Positions 17,768 to 33,813 of a stretch of DNA of 61,309 nt are shown here, piece by piece. Each line of letters begins with the position of its first letter. Positions within the stretch are counted from its first letter, which is position 1. The stretch comes from Lachnospiraceae bacterium (GTDB lineage Bacteria > Bacillota > Clostridia > Lachnospirales > Lachnospiraceae), in contig JAUNGI010000013.1 of assembly GCA_030524525.1 (NCBI GenBank), positions 1-61,309 of the forward strand, read 5' to 3'. Both the position numbers and the translations under genes were made by a program. The notes under the pieces were generated by a model, which saw only the letters and a list, made by a program, of their open reading frames with translations, was not told the DNA's origin and searched no databases.

Positions 17768-18597
17768 ACCCGGTCGCGGCCCGCATAGTCCCGCTGTACG
17801 GCAACGTCCCGGAAGCCGTTCTCCGAAAACAGACGGGCGACCGCCTCGCCCTGCGCGCATCCGATCTCGACAAGCAGCCAGCCGCCGGTCTCCGTCCCGC
17901 CCGCCAGACGTTTTTTTGCCTCCGGAACCAGACGGCGGTAAAACGACAGACCGTCCTCGCCGCCAAACAGCGCAAGCTCCGGCTCGTGCGCGCCCACCTC
18001 CGGCATCAGCGTCCGCATCTCCTCGGCGGTAATATACGGCGGGTTTGCAACGATCACGTCAAACGTACCCTCCACCGAAGCCAGCAGGTCGCTTTGCACC
18101 CATTCCGCGCGGACGCCGTGTTTTTCCCCGTTATACGAAGCAATCTCCAATGCCTCCCGGGAAATATCCGCGCCGACCGCCCTCAAAAGCGGCGCATAAT
18201 GCGCCAGAGCGATCAGGACGCAGCCCGAACCGGTACACACGTCCAGCACGCGCTTTCCGGCACAGAGCGGAAGCGCCTGTTCCACCAGCAGCTCCGTGTC
18301 CTGCCTCGGGATCAAAACGCTCGGCGTCACGCGAAACGTCAGCCCCATAAACTCCTGTTCGCCGGTAATGTATTGCAGCGGCTCCCTTGCCGCCCTGCGC
18401 TCCACGAGCCGTTCATAGTATTGCCTCATCGGCTCCGGCATAACCGCTTCCCGGTTCATCAGCCACGCGGCGGAGTCCCAGCCGGTCACATGCTCCATCA
18501 AAAGCCGTGCGTCCAGCTCCGCGTCCGGAACCTCCGCCTGCCGCAGACGCTTGGCTCCGGCAAGAACCGCGCTCCGATAGCTCTCCTGCGTTCTCAT
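17749..18597 (-). CDS. prmC: Release factor glutamine N5-methyltransferase
   Basis: 282 residues. An N-terminal helical domain (DAELDARLLMEHVTG) is followed by a SAM Rossmann fold (VLDVCTGSGCVLIALAHY) and the diagnostic NPPY catalytic motif (VIVANPPYITAEEM). It methylates the Gln of the GGQ motif in RF1/RF2; prfA lies immediately downstream. Its first codon overlaps the stop of the DUF1385 gene by 4 bp. Confidence 0.96.
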   Translation of the reverse strand: MRTQESYRSAVLAGAKRLRQAEVPDAELDARLLMEHVTGWDSAAWLMNREAVMPEPMRQYYERLVERRAAREPLQYITGEQEFMGLTFRVTPSVLIPRQDTELLVEQALPLCAGKRVLDVCTGSGCVLIALAHYAPLLRAVGADISREALEIASYNGEKHGVRAEWVQSDLLASVEGTFDVIVANPPYITAEEMRTLMPEVGAHEPELALFGGEDGLSFYRRLVPEAKKRLAGGTETGGWLLVEIGCAQGEAVARLFSENGFRDVAVQRDYAGRDRVVKGRL

Positions 18598-19700
18598 GCG
18601 GTCGCGGCTCCGTCCGCCGCCTTTTCCCGCGCCGCGCCCGTGGTTTTTCCCTGCGGCTCGCCGCCCTCCGCGGCATTCCCGCCCGCGGCAAGCTCGGTCT
18701 CGCCCAAAACGACCTCCTTCGCGCCGGTTCCTCCCGCAAGGAAATCCTCCCAGTCAAACACCGCCTCGACCGATGCGATCGCCACCTCCAGCATCTCGTC
18801 GTCCGGCTCGCGCGTCGTCAGCGCCTGCATCCACATTCCGGGACGGCTCAGAAGGTTGACGATGCGGCTCTCGCTGCGGCCCGCCAGCTTCAGGAATTCA
18901 TAGCTGATCCCGGCGACCAGCGGCAGCAGGAGCAGCCGGATGCCGAAGCGGACAAGCACGCGCACGATGCGTCCCATCCCGGCGCAAAGCGGATTGATCA
19001 CGATATTCGCCAGCGAGAGCACCAGAATACTGATGACCATAACGATGATCATAAAGCTCGTTCCGCAGCGCTTATGTTCCTTCGACGATTTCCGGGCGTT
19101 TTCCACGGTCAGCGGAAGCCCGTGCTCGATGCAGTTGATCGTCTTATGCTCCGCGCCGTGATAGCGGAACACGCGTTTGATGTCCGGCATCAGCGAGATC
19201 AGCGCCACATAGCCCACAAAGATCGCAATGCGGACGCAGCCCTCCAGCAGACTGCTCAAAAAGGCGCTCTCGGACAGTCCCAGCAGACCCACGACCGCTT
19301 CGCTGATGAGCAGCGGCAGAAAGACAAACAGCGCCACGGTCAGCAGCAGCGAAAACAGCACCGTACCGAGGATCATGGCGGGCGAAAGCGCCGCGTCCTT
19401 CTTTTCTTCCCCGTCCGGAGCCTCCTTTTTCCCGCTCTCCTCCTTCGGTTCTTCCTCGTCGAAGAACTCTGCGGAATAGGTCAGGGTACGCATTCCCACG
19501 ATCATGGATTCGATCAGATTGACGCTCCCCCGGATCAGGGGCCAGCCAAGGAACTTTGCCTTTTCGGTAATGCTGTTCCACTGATTGGTCTTCACGATAA
19601 TATTTTGGTCTGTTTTGCGGACTGCCACGGCGTACTTGTCCTTGTTCCGCATCATTACGCCTTCCATAACGGCCTGTCCGCCGATTCCTGACGGTCTCAT
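18594..19700 (-). CDS. DUF1385 membrane protein (YqhQ-like)
   Basis: 368 residues. It opens with the family signature IGGQAVMEGVMMRNKDK. Four or so hydrophobic helices and the motif YHGAEHKTINCIEHG follow, whose His/Glu residues suggested a metal-dependent enzyme. The last 80 residues are a low-complexity Ala/Gly/Glu tail not typical of the family core. The order rpmE-DUF1385-prmC-prfA is conserved in Clostridia. Biochemical function is unknown. Confidence 0.9.
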   Translation of the reverse strand: MRPSGIGGQAVMEGVMMRNKDKYAVAVRKTDQNIIVKTNQWNSITEKAKFLGWPLIRGSVNLIESMIVGMRTLTYSAEFFDEEEPKEESGKKEAPDGEEKKDAALSPAMILGTVLFSLLLTVALFVFLPLLISEAVVGLLGLSESAFLSSLLEGCVRIAIFVGYVALISLMPDIKRVFRYHGAEHKTINCIEHGLPLTVENARKSSKEHKRCGTSFMIIVMVISILVLSLANIVINPLCAGMGRIVRVLVRFGIRLLLLPLVAGISYEFLKLAGRSESRIVNLLSRPGMWMQALTTREPDDEMLEVAIASVEAVFDWEDFLAGGTGAKEVVLGETELAAGGNAAEGGEPQGKTTGAAREKAADGAATA

Positions 19701-19765
19701 CTCGCCTGCCCCTCCTTTTGCATGGGTCTGCCTCTTTCCTCCGGCTCCTTAATTTCCGTGAATTG

Positions 19766-19807
19766 AAAAAGAGGTTGAGATATATGTTATACACCTCAAC
19801 CTTTTTC
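19766..19807. terminator. Terminator downstream of rpmE
   Basis: Stem AGGTTGAG (19772-19779) with CTCAACCT (19795-19802), extended by A-run and T-run arms. Reading the minus strand it ends in CTCTTTTTC after the rpmE stop. Confidence 0.75.
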
Positions 19808-19844
19808 CTCGCTATTCCGTTATCCCCTTTTTCAGGGAGCCTGA

Positions 19845-20042
19845 TTAAAGGCCATACTTCTTGTTGAACTTCTCGATCGCTCCGCGGGCCTTTGCAGCCT
19901 TCTGCTGACCGGTGTAGAAGGAATGGCACTTCGAACAGATTTCCACATGGATCTCTTCCTTCGTGGAACCGGTAACGAACTCGTTGCCACAGTTACAAGT
20001 AACCTTTGCCTGATAGTATTTCGGCTGAATTGCTTCCTGCAT
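19845..20042 (-). CDS. rpmE: 50S ribosomal protein L31 (zinc-binding type)
   Basis: 65 residues from the ATG at 20042 (GAGGTGAAAGTC upstream). It has four zinc ligands, CNCGNEF and [11 protein letters not shown], so it is the C+ form, and the usual basic C-terminus ([10 protein letters not shown]). Transcribed from its own promoter at 20126-20154. Confidence 0.97.
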   Translation of the reverse strand: MQEAIQPKYYQAKVTCNCGNEFVTGSTKEEIHVEICSKCHSFYTGQQKAAKARGAIEKFNKKYGL

Positions 20043-20125
20043 GACTTTCACCTCTCATTGATAATGTATTGAATCATCGGCCGGCCGAAACCAGTCGACC
20101 TAACACTCGAAATTACAGCTTTGTA

Positions 20126-20154
20126 ATTATAGCATAGCCTTTCCGAGATTGCAA
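20126..20154 (-). promoter_or_regulatory. rpmE promoter
   Basis: Minus strand TTGCAA (20149-20154), 17-bp spacer, TATAAT (20126-20131), about 80 bp before the rpmE start and just after the rho stop codon. Confidence 0.75.
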
Positions 20155-20164
20155 TACCATTTTT

Positions 20165-21730
20165 CTATCCCAATTTCGTTTTTTTGATGATGTGCGCAAA
20201 TTCCTCGTTGTTTCGCGTGCGGGCAAACATCTGGATGATCTGCTCAATGGCCTCCTCCGACCGCGCGCCGTGGAACGCGCGCCGCATCAGCGTATTCGCT
20301 TCCAGCTCCCAAGGCGCCAGCAGCAGGTCTTCCCGGCGGGTACTGGACTTCGGCAGGTCGATCGCGGGGAAGATCCGCTTTTCCGAAAGGCTCCGGTCAA
20401 GCACCAACTCCATGTTGCCGGTTCCCTTAAATTCCTCGAACACCACGTCGTCCATTCGGCTGCCGGTCTCCACAAGCGCCGTCGCAAGGATCGTCAGGCT
20501 GCCGCCCTCCTTCATGCAGCGCGCCGCGCCGAAAAATTTCTTGGGCATGTGCAGCGCCGCCGGGTCCAGACCGCCGCTAAGCGTTCTTCCGCTCGACTGG
20601 CAGGTAAGGTTATAGGCCCGCGCAAGCCGCGTGATGCTGTCCAGCAGGATCGTCACGTCCTTCCCGTGCTCCACGATCCGCTTTGCCCGTTCGATCACCA
20701 TTTCCGAAACGCGCTTATGGTTTTCCGGAAGCTCGTCAAACGTCGAATAGATCACCTCCACGTTCGGCCCGGAGATCGACTCCTTCATGTCGGTCACTTC
20801 CTCCGGCCGCTCGTCGATCAGCAGAATGATCATGTGCATTTCCGGATGATTCCGGATGATCGCCTTGGCGATCTGCTTCAGCAGCGTCGTCTTGCCCGCC
20901 TTCGGCTGCGATACGATCATTCCTCGCTGTCCCTTGCCGATCGGCGAAAGCAGATCCACGATCCGCATGGCGGGGCCGCAGCCCGGCACCTCCAAATGGA
21001 TGCGCTCGTGGGGGAACACGGGGGTCAGGTCCTCAAACCGAGGGCGCTTTACCGCCTCCTCCGGAGGCCGGCCGTTGATGGACTTCACATACAGCAGGGC
21101 GCTGTATTTTTCTCCCGCATTTTTCACTTTCAGATTTCCGCAGATGATATCGCCGGTCTTCATATTGAAACGGCGGATCTGCGCCGGGGAAACGTAAACG
21201 TCGTCCTCGCCGGGCAGGAAGTTGTCGCAGCGGATAAACCCAAAGCCGGATTCCGGCGGGATCTCCAGAATGCCCACCTTCGTTACGCCCGTGTCCAAAT
21301 GGCTCAGATCAGAGGACACGCCGCTCTCCGGACGCAGGTTCTCCCGACGGTCGCCTTCCGGGCGCGTTCCCTCCCGGCGTTCGTTCTCCACACGGGAAAC
21401 CTCGCGGCGCTCCGTCTCCGGGCGCGTTCCTTCCCGGCGTTCGTTCTCCGAATGCGCTGCTCTCGGCACCACGCGGCGAACCGAAACATTGCTCCGAGGC
21501 GTCCCCTCGTCTCTCCGGCTCGGGTGTTCCTCCCGACGGACATGCGCCTCCGCAGCTCGCGGCAAGGCATCCGTTCTGCGCGCCTCGGCTTCTTTTTTCA
21601 TTTTCTCGTCGTATGCGGTCAGCAGGGCGATCACATCCTGTTTTTTCATCGTGCTGACTCCGGTCAGCCCCCGCTCTTTTGCAAGTAGTTTCAGGTCAAC
21701 CAAAGACCTGTCCTGATACGCTTTGTCCAT
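20165..21730 (-). CDS. rho: Transcription termination factor Rho
   Basis: 521 residues from the ATG at 21730 (GGAGG six bases upstream). The N-terminal SAP-like domain (SLVDLKLLAKERGLTG) is followed by an Arg/Glu-rich insert of about 90 residues, then the OB-fold RNA-binding domain (GFIRCDNFLPGEDDVYVSP) and the RecA-type motor: Walker A SQPKAGKTTLLK, Walker B IILLIDERPEEVTDM, Q-loop, and SGGLDPAALHMPKKFFGAAR. It is a hexameric RNA helicase that ends transcription. Long charged inserts before the OB fold occur in some Firmicutes, Actinobacteria and Bacteroidetes. The insert here is built from a 20-residue repeat. Confidence 0.96.
   Translation of the reverse strand: MDKAYQDRSLVDLKLLAKERGLTGVSTMKKQDVIALLTAYDEKMKKEAEARRTDALPRAAEAHVRREEHPSRRDEGTPRSNVSVRRVVPRAAHSENERREGTRPETERREVSRVENERREGTRPEGDRRENLRPESGVSSDLSHLDTGVTKVGILEIPPESGFGFIRCDNFLPGEDDVYVSPAQIRRFNMKTGDIICGNLKVKNAGEKYSALLYVKSINGRPPEEAVKRPRFEDLTPVFPHERIHLEVPGCGPAMRIVDLLSPIGKGQRGMIVSQPKAGKTTLLKQIAKAIIRNHPEMHMIILLIDERPEEVTDMKESISGPNVEVIYSTFDELPENHKRVSEMVIERAKRIVEHGKDVTILLDSITRLARAYNLTCQSSGRTLSGGLDPAALHMPKKFFGAARCMKEGGSLTILATALVETGSRMDDVVFEEFKGTGNMELVLDRSLSEKRIFPAIDLPKSSTRREDLLLAPWELEANTLMRRAFHGARSEEAIEQIIQMFARTRNNEEFAHIIKKTKLG
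21340..21470 (-). repeat. 60-bp direct repeats within rho
   Basis: The block beginning GGCGCGTTCC at 21361 recurs at 21421 with few changes over about 30 bases, a 60-bp period encoding NERREGTRPE-type units in the Rho insert. Confidence 0.8.
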
Positions 21731-21820
21731 GGAATCCTCCACTATTTTTTTATATTCCGTTAAAGGAAGGAAGGTATGCTCCCAACAGAACCGTGGGAAC
21801 CAGAGTTTTTGAAAGGAAAA

Positions 21821-21842
21821 GGGGCGAAGCGAACTTCGCCCC
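21821..21842 (-). terminator. rpoBC terminator
   Basis: Stem GGGGCGAAG / CTTCGCCCC with a UUCG tetraloop on the minus strand, then TTTTCC, 8 bp after the rpoC stop. Confidence 0.88.
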
Positions 21843-21849
21843 AAAAGAT

Positions 21850-25662
<3,813 letters not shown>

Positions 25663-25712
25663 ATGTTGGTGCTCCTTCCTTGTATTTGATCAAATACTGC
25701 CGGATCTTCAAA

Positions 25713-29537
<3,825 letters not shown>

Positions 29538-29630
29538 TGACGTTTTCACCCCTTGATTATTTTTCTTGCCATTTGTACCTCAACATATCGGTGTGTGAAA
29601 GACGAAGAAGCACAAGATGTGCAGAAATAC

Positions 29631-29750
29631 TTGCATTTCCGCTCTCTCTATGCTATAATGAAGACAAATAGGCACATAACACCACAATAGTGCATTTTTC
29701 ATAATAGCACATCTTTGTCCAACTGTCAACAAAAAATTGGCAGTTTTTCT
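29631..29750 (+). ncRNA. Candidate small RNA antisense to the rpoB leader
   Basis: On the plus strand, TTGCAT (29631-29636), 17 bp, TATAAT (29654-29659) form a near-perfect promoter. About 60 bp after the expected start is a terminator: AACTGTCAA/TTGGCAGTT stem (29721-29745), then TTTTTCT. The predicted transcript is about 85 nt, has no ORF, and its start lies opposite the rpoB leader while its end covers the rpoB -35 box. This is prediction only. Confidence 0.4.
29701..29729 (-). promoter_or_regulatory. rpoBC promoter
   Basis: Minus strand TTGACA (29724-29729), 17-bp spacer, TATTAT (29701-29706). It gives a leader of about 155 nt before the rpoB ATG. Confidence 0.8.
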
Positions 29751-29960
29751 ATGCCTTTTTTTATACAAATCGACGGTTTAGCTCCCCTTTTCCCCGATTT
29801 CCTGCGGAGCGTTTTTTGCTGCCTAGGAGTTATTTTCCGCTCCGCCGCGGTGCGATCCTCGCGGAGCGTTTTTGTTTCCCAGAAAAAACGGGACTGCGCG
29901 TCACCTTCGTGCGGCAGCCCCTCAAATGCAATAATATTTTTTGCAGCCTCCGCTTCCGTC
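29746..29960. repeat. Intergenic region with dispersed repeat copy 2
   Basis: Between the rpoB promoter and the xylanase stop. Around 29805-29880 are two degenerate copies of the module-A core (GCGGAGCGTTTTT at about 29813 and GCGATCCTCGCGGAGCG at 29850). No gene is seen. Confidence 0.6.
29884..29920 (-). terminator. Probable xylanase gene terminator
   Basis: Reading the minus strand, GGGCTGC pairs with GCAGTCCC (one bulge), followed by GTTTTTT, about 40 bp after the xylanase stop. Confidence 0.5.
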
Positions 29961-31454
29961 TTACTGCTGCAATACGCTGTAATACGCCGCCTTGGGCTTC
30001 AGGTTATCGTCAAACAACAAAGGAGTACTCTCCGCCCGCCACGAATAATTGTCCGCAATGCCCCAGACGCTGACGCTCGTAAGGTTGCATACGCCCGTCC
30101 GGTCGTTCTTTTCCAGCGCGGAAAAGATGCGGTCGAGGTAGTCCGCCTGCTGTTTCCAGCCGGAGGCGTTGGCCGTGGTCATCACGTCCAGCTCCGTGAT
30201 CTGCACTTCCACGCCCAGATTGGAGAAGGTGGTGACCGTTCTTACAAAATCGTCCGCCGAAGGATAGCTTACGCCGAGATGCGCCTGCATCCCCACGCCG
30301 TCGATCAGGTTCTCCTTCTTGAGCTCCTTGACCAGATTGCAGATCCTCGTGGTCTTGAGCTTGTCGCTGTAATTGATATAGGTATTGAAATCGTTGTAAA
30401 ACAGCTTGGTTCCCGCCGACGCGTATTTTCTCGCAAAGCGGAACGCCTCGGTAATATAGTCCTCGCCGAGGATCTTGTACCAGTTGCAGTCCCGGTAGCC
30501 GGTTCCGTCGTCGGTAAACGCCTCGTTTACCACATCCCATGCATAAAACATGCCCGGATAATTCGTATCGCAGTAATTCAGCACCTGCTTGATATAGCTT
30601 TCCATGCGCGAAAGCATTTCCTCCCGCGAAACGAGCGCGCCGTTGCTGCGGAAGCCCTCGCGGAAAAACCAGTCGGGGGTCTGCGAATACCATACGAGCA
30701 CATGCCCGCGTACCTTCAGACCGTTTTTCTTCGCCCAATCCAAGATTTTCTTTGTATTGCTCGGAACCGTGATCACGACCTTGCCCTGCGCCTGACACTG
30801 ATACTGATTCAGCAGCGCGTCCGGCTTCATCTCGTTTTCGCAGGTGATGCTGTTGAACTGCTCCAGCACCAGCTCCGTCACCTTGGAATTGTTCAGATAC
30901 GATGCGTTTACGCAGGTTCCAAAATAAAAATATCCCTCATAGCGCTTATACAGACTCGTTCCGAGCTTTACGCTCTGGGTCGGGATCGGCGTAGAGGTGC
31001 TTGTCGGCTTCTGCCCCTCCGTAGGGCGGGACGGCTTGGGGGTTGCCGTCGGTTTTTGCGGCGCTGCGGTCACGGCGGGTTTTGGGGTCGCCGTCGGCTT
31101 CCCGTTCCCGGTCGGCGCCGCCGTGACGGTCGACTCCGGCGTTTCGGTAGGCTCGGCGGCATCCGTAGGCTCCGTCGTTCCCGTCGGTTCTCCCGCCGTG
31201 GGCGACTGCTCCGGGGAAACGCCTGTCGGCAGCTCCTGCGGCGCGTTTCCGGTGGGCGTCTGCGGCGCGTTTCCGGTGGGCGTCTGCGCCGCTCCGGCGG
31301 CGGCTTCCGATACGTTCTGCCCCTCTCCCGCTTCTCCGGTCACGCTTGCCTCCGGACGCGTCTCGCTCCCGGTCTCTCGCTTATCCGCACAGCCGCAGAA
31401 GGCCAGCAGAAAGCAGAGCGTTATGATCCCCAAGGTTCGTTTGCTTTTTCCCAT
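29961..31454 (-). CDS. GH10 endo-1,4-beta-xylanase lipoprotein
   Basis: 497 residues from the ATG at 31454 (AAGGGAG upstream). Lipoprotein signal (LLAFCGC), then a Pro/Thr/Glu-rich linker of about 120 residues with tandem TPTGNAPQ units, then a GH10 TIM barrel: NSITCENEMKPDAL, GHVLVWYSQTPDWF, acid/base Glu in WDVVNEAF, nucleophile Glu in VQITELDV, and a WGIADNYSW end. It cuts internal xylan bonds outside the cell while tethered to the membrane. It sits between rplL and rpoB, behind the rplJL terminator. A close relative lies at 47362-48600. Confidence 0.93.
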   Translation of the reverse strand: MGKSKRTLGIITLCFLLAFCGCADKRETGSETRPEASVTGEAGEGQNVSEAAAGAAQTPTGNAPQTPTGNAPQELPTGVSPEQSPTAGEPTGTTEPTDAAEPTETPESTVTAAPTGNGKPTATPKPAVTAAPQKPTATPKPSRPTEGQKPTSTSTPIPTQSVKLGTSLYKRYEGYFYFGTCVNASYLNNSKVTELVLEQFNSITCENEMKPDALLNQYQCQAQGKVVITVPSNTKKILDWAKKNGLKVRGHVLVWYSQTPDWFFREGFRSNGALVSREEMLSRMESYIKQVLNYCDTNYPGMFYAWDVVNEAFTDDGTGYRDCNWYKILGEDYITEAFRFARKYASAGTKLFYNDFNTYINYSDKLKTTRICNLVKELKKENLIDGVGMQAHLGVSYPSADDFVRTVTTFSNLGVEVQITELDVMTTANASGWKQQADYLDRIFSALEKNDRTGVCNLTSVSVWGIADNYSWRAESTPLLFDDNLKPKAAYYSVLQQ

Positions 31455-31471
31455 AATCGTTCTCCCTTTCC

Positions 31472-31504
31472 AAAAGGAAAAATCCCCTGCCAAAACGGCA
31501 GGGG
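31472..31504 (-). terminator. rplJL terminator
   Basis: Stem CCCCTGCC / GGCAGGGG (31484-31491 with 31497-31504), then ATTTTTCC on the minus strand, 19 bp after the rplL stop and just before the xylanase RBS. Confidence 0.82.
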
Positions 31505-31522
31505 AATTACGCGGTTCGCTTC

Positions 31523-31885
31523 TTACTTCAAAGTAACCTTTGCGCCCTCAGCTTCCAGCTTCGTCTTGATATCCTCAGCCTCTTCCTTGCTTGCGCTTTC
31601 CTTAACCATCTTCGGAGCGTTGTCTACAACGTCCTTTGCTTCCTTCAGGCCAAGTCCGGTGATCTCGCGAACGACCTTGATAACCTTAACCTTGTTCGGA
31701 CCAACCTCGGTCAGCTCAACGTTGAACTCGGTCTTCTCCTCCTCTGCCGGTGCTGCGCCTGCTGCTGCAACAACAACGCCTGCTGCTGCGCTTACACCGA
31801 ATTCTTCCTCGCAAGCCTTAACCAGCTCGTTCAGTTCAAGAACGCTCATAGCCTTGATAGCATCAATAAATTCCTGATTTGTCAT
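31523..31885 (-). CDS. rplL: 50S ribosomal protein L7/L12
   Basis: 120 residues from the ATG at 31885 (GGAGGATGAAATC upstream). N-terminal dimerisation region, Ala/Gly hinge and C-terminal domain [16 protein letters not shown] that recruits GTPase factors. It follows rplJ. Confidence 0.98.
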   Translation of the reverse strand: MTNQEFIDAIKAMSVLELNELVKACEEEFGVSAAAGVVVAAAGAAPAEEEKTEFNVELTEVGPNKVKVIKVVREITGLGLKEAKDVVDNAPKMVKESASKEEAEDIKTKLEAEGAKVTLK

Positions 31886-31965
31886 GATTTCATCCTCCAT
31901 AGATAATTTTTATTATTATTTAGTTTGCCGCTATGCGGCGGTACGGCATCGTATATGCCGGCGGC

Positions 31966-32460
31966 TTAAGCTGCCGCAGAATTCTTTTCCGCGATCTGAT
32001 TGAGTACGCGTGCCAGATTGGTGATCGGGGACTGCAAACTTCCCAGAAGCTTGGAAAGCAGTTCCTCTCTCGAAGGAATGGTTGCGATCACTGCGCATCC
32101 GGCAGCATCGTAATAGGTTCCTTCTACCACGCCGGCCTTAAACTCCAGATTCTCTGCGGTCTTTGCCATATTCGCAACGATCTTTGCCGGTACGGCGGCG
32201 TCCTGAATGCCAAACGCTACGGCAGTCGGACCGTCCAGATGCTTGGAAAGCTCTTCGTACGGAGTTCCCTCAAAGGCTCTCTTGAGGAACGTGTTCTTGT
32301 ATACCTTGTATACAACGCCGCTCTCACGGAAAGTCTTACGAAGCTGCGTATCCTGCTCTACCGTCAGTCCGCGGTAATCAACCAGAATGATCGACTTTGC
32401 GTCCGCCACATGTCCTTTGATTTCCTCGATGATCGGCTGCTTCAGTTCTACCTTTGCCAT
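31966..32460 (-). CDS. rplJ: 50S ribosomal protein L10
   Basis: 164 residues (MAKVELKQPI, KSIILVDYRGLTVEQDTQLR). It forms the L10(L12)n stalk base and in bacteria autoregulates its operon through the leader upstream. AAAAGGAGG precedes the start. Confidence 0.98.
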   Translation of the reverse strand: MAKVELKQPIIEEIKGHVADAKSIILVDYRGLTVEQDTQLRKTFRESGVVYKVYKNTFLKRAFEGTPYEELSKHLDGPTAVAFGIQDAAVPAKIVANMAKTAENLEFKAGVVEGTYYDAAGCAVIATIPSREELLSKLLGSLQSPITNLARVLNQIAEKNSAAA

Positions 32461-32499
32461 GATAATTTACCTCCTTTTCAAATTAACGCCGATGCGTCG

Positions 32500-32640
32500 G
32501 CACATTTGAGAAAGAAAAAGCTGCCCTTCACCAAAGTGAGGGGCAGCGCATAAATACAAAGTCAAATGAGCTGACATATCCTCGGTAGGCGGTCACACCT
32601 TACGCCTTGCGGCACCTACTGTCTTCGGCAGTCATGTCTG
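32500..32640 (-). ncRNA. Ribosomal protein L10 leader RNA
   Basis: The minus-strand leader of rplJ carries the conserved pieces of the L10 leader family: GACAGTAGGTGCC, then CTTAC...GCCTACCGAGG, forming the long-range GTAGG/CCTAC pairing. It ends in an intrinsic terminator. L10-L12 binding is known to shift such leaders toward termination. Confidence 0.85.
32512..32547 (-). terminator. Attenuator of the rplJL leader
   Basis: Minus strand GCTGCCCCTCAC / GTGAAGGGCAGC-type hairpin (with TTTG loop) followed by TTTTTC, within the leader and before the rplJ RBS. Confidence 0.82.
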
Positions 32641-32669
32641 TTTATAGCATAAAAACGCGGGTGTGTCAA
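32641..32669 (-). promoter_or_regulatory. rplJL promoter
   Basis: Minus strand TTGACA (32664-32669), 17-bp spacer, TATAAA (32641-32646), immediately before the L10 leader. Confidence 0.8.
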
Positions 32670-32686
32670 GTGTTTTTTTACAAGCC

Positions 32687-33787
32687 TCACTCCCAGTTGA
32701 AAAGCCCGGAAGCTTCCAATTCCGTATCTTCCGGTCCCTTAACAAAGGCGATCCCATTCTGCTCCTCAATCCGAAGCCAGCCGGAGTCTTCCGTCAGAAA
32801 CGGTTCAAAATACACCCATCGGTGACCGTCGGTGGCGCCAAGCGCTATCAGCGACCCTGCCGGCAGAAGGTACGACGGCTCGTCCTCTCCGTATTGGTAT
32901 ACGTACATCGGCGCCTCGGTTTTTCTCACGGTTTTAATCGGATAACTTCCCTCCGGCGGAATAACACAGAGATCCCAGAGCCAACGCCCCTGATTTTCCG
33001 ACGTGTCGTCAATCAAGCATTCCATGCAAAGCGCCACTTCTTCTCTGATCGGAAGCCCCATATAAATCCCGGGAAAAGCAAAGGTCGTTTCCCGCCAAAA
33101 ACCGTTCTCCGATATTTCCATCTGCTGCCGAATTCCGGTCCAGCCAACGGCAATGTCGGTTACATAGACCAACTGTTCCCCGCTAAATAACCCGTAATAA
33201 ATAACCATATATGATGTTACATAACTTTCTCCGGTGCCCGGGTGTACAACGGACGATTTTGGAATCAAGAGCTGAACCGTTTTCCCTCGGGTGCCGGAAA
33301 GCTTTGCCGCATACAGTTCGCCGGAATTGCAATAGGTCGTTCCCTCCAGCGTACAGTTCCCGCAGGTCAGCCGGAAGGGATAGCCCTCCGCCTCGCTGCC
33401 TTCGCCGTATTCCAGCGTGAAGGTGTCGCGCCCGCCGTCCTCGTCCAAATACAGAGAGTCCCCGCTTTTCACCGGAACGATCTCTCCGTTTTCCAACGCG
33501 CGGTCAACGTCCGTCAGTTTCCGCTCATCCATCACATATTGCTTATTCCCGTTGCCAACCACAACCGTCTGGGTATCCTCCGTTTCCCATACAAAGTCAG
33601 GAATGGGGCTTGGCGTCGGCTCAGGAATCTCCGTCGGTTCGGGAGTTTCCGTCGGCTCTACGCTGCCGCTCGGCGGCATGGTCGGACGGCCGGAGGAAGG
33701 CGTCGGCTGGTCTTCCCCGGAATGATCGGAGCATGCGGTCAGCAGAAGCAGAAGAAAAAGCAACAAAAAGATATGGTTTCGTTTCAT
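32687..33787 (-). CDS. Lipoprotein of unknown function with Pro/Thr/Glu linker
   Basis: 366 residues. Signal peptide and lipobox (LLLTAC), a linker of PTETPEPTE units (about 25-70), then a mostly beta extracytoplasmic region with several Cys residues (LTCGNCTLEGTTYC). Near the C-terminus YQYGEDEPSYLLPAGSLIAL followed by HRWVYF resembles an SH3b-like fold. I recognise no enzyme family. GGGAGG precedes the ATG. It follows the M15-like peptidase gene by 26 bp, suggesting a shared cell-wall role. Confidence 0.75.
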   Translation of the reverse strand: MKRNHIFLLLFLLLLLTACSDHSGEDQPTPSSGRPTMPPSGSVEPTETPEPTEIPEPTPSPIPDFVWETEDTQTVVVGNGNKQYVMDERKLTDVDRALENGEIVPVKSGDSLYLDEDGGRDTFTLEYGEGSEAEGYPFRLTCGNCTLEGTTYCNSGELYAAKLSGTRGKTVQLLIPKSSVVHPGTGESYVTSYMVIYYGLFSGEQLVYVTDIAVGWTGIRQQMEISENGFWRETTFAFPGIYMGLPIREEVALCMECLIDDTSENQGRWLWDLCVIPPEGSYPIKTVRKTEAPMYVYQYGEDEPSYLLPAGSLIALGATDGHRWVYFEPFLTEDSGWLRIEEQNGIAFVKGPEDTELEASGLFNWE

Positions 33788-33813
33788 AACATTCCTCCCT
33801 TTCTAAAAACAAT

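Noticed and set aside
20192-21688. Long plus-strand open frame opposite rho
   Set aside because: Arg/His-rich low-complexity antisense of a certain gene; not coding.
29538-29549. GTG start of rpoB at 29549
   Set aside because: The GTG is part of the GGGGTGA SD-like sequence of the ATG at 29537.
31238-31290. CRISPR-like short tandem repeats in the xylanase linker
   Set aside because: The 24-bp units are coding Pro/Thr linker repeats without spacers; no cas genes are present.
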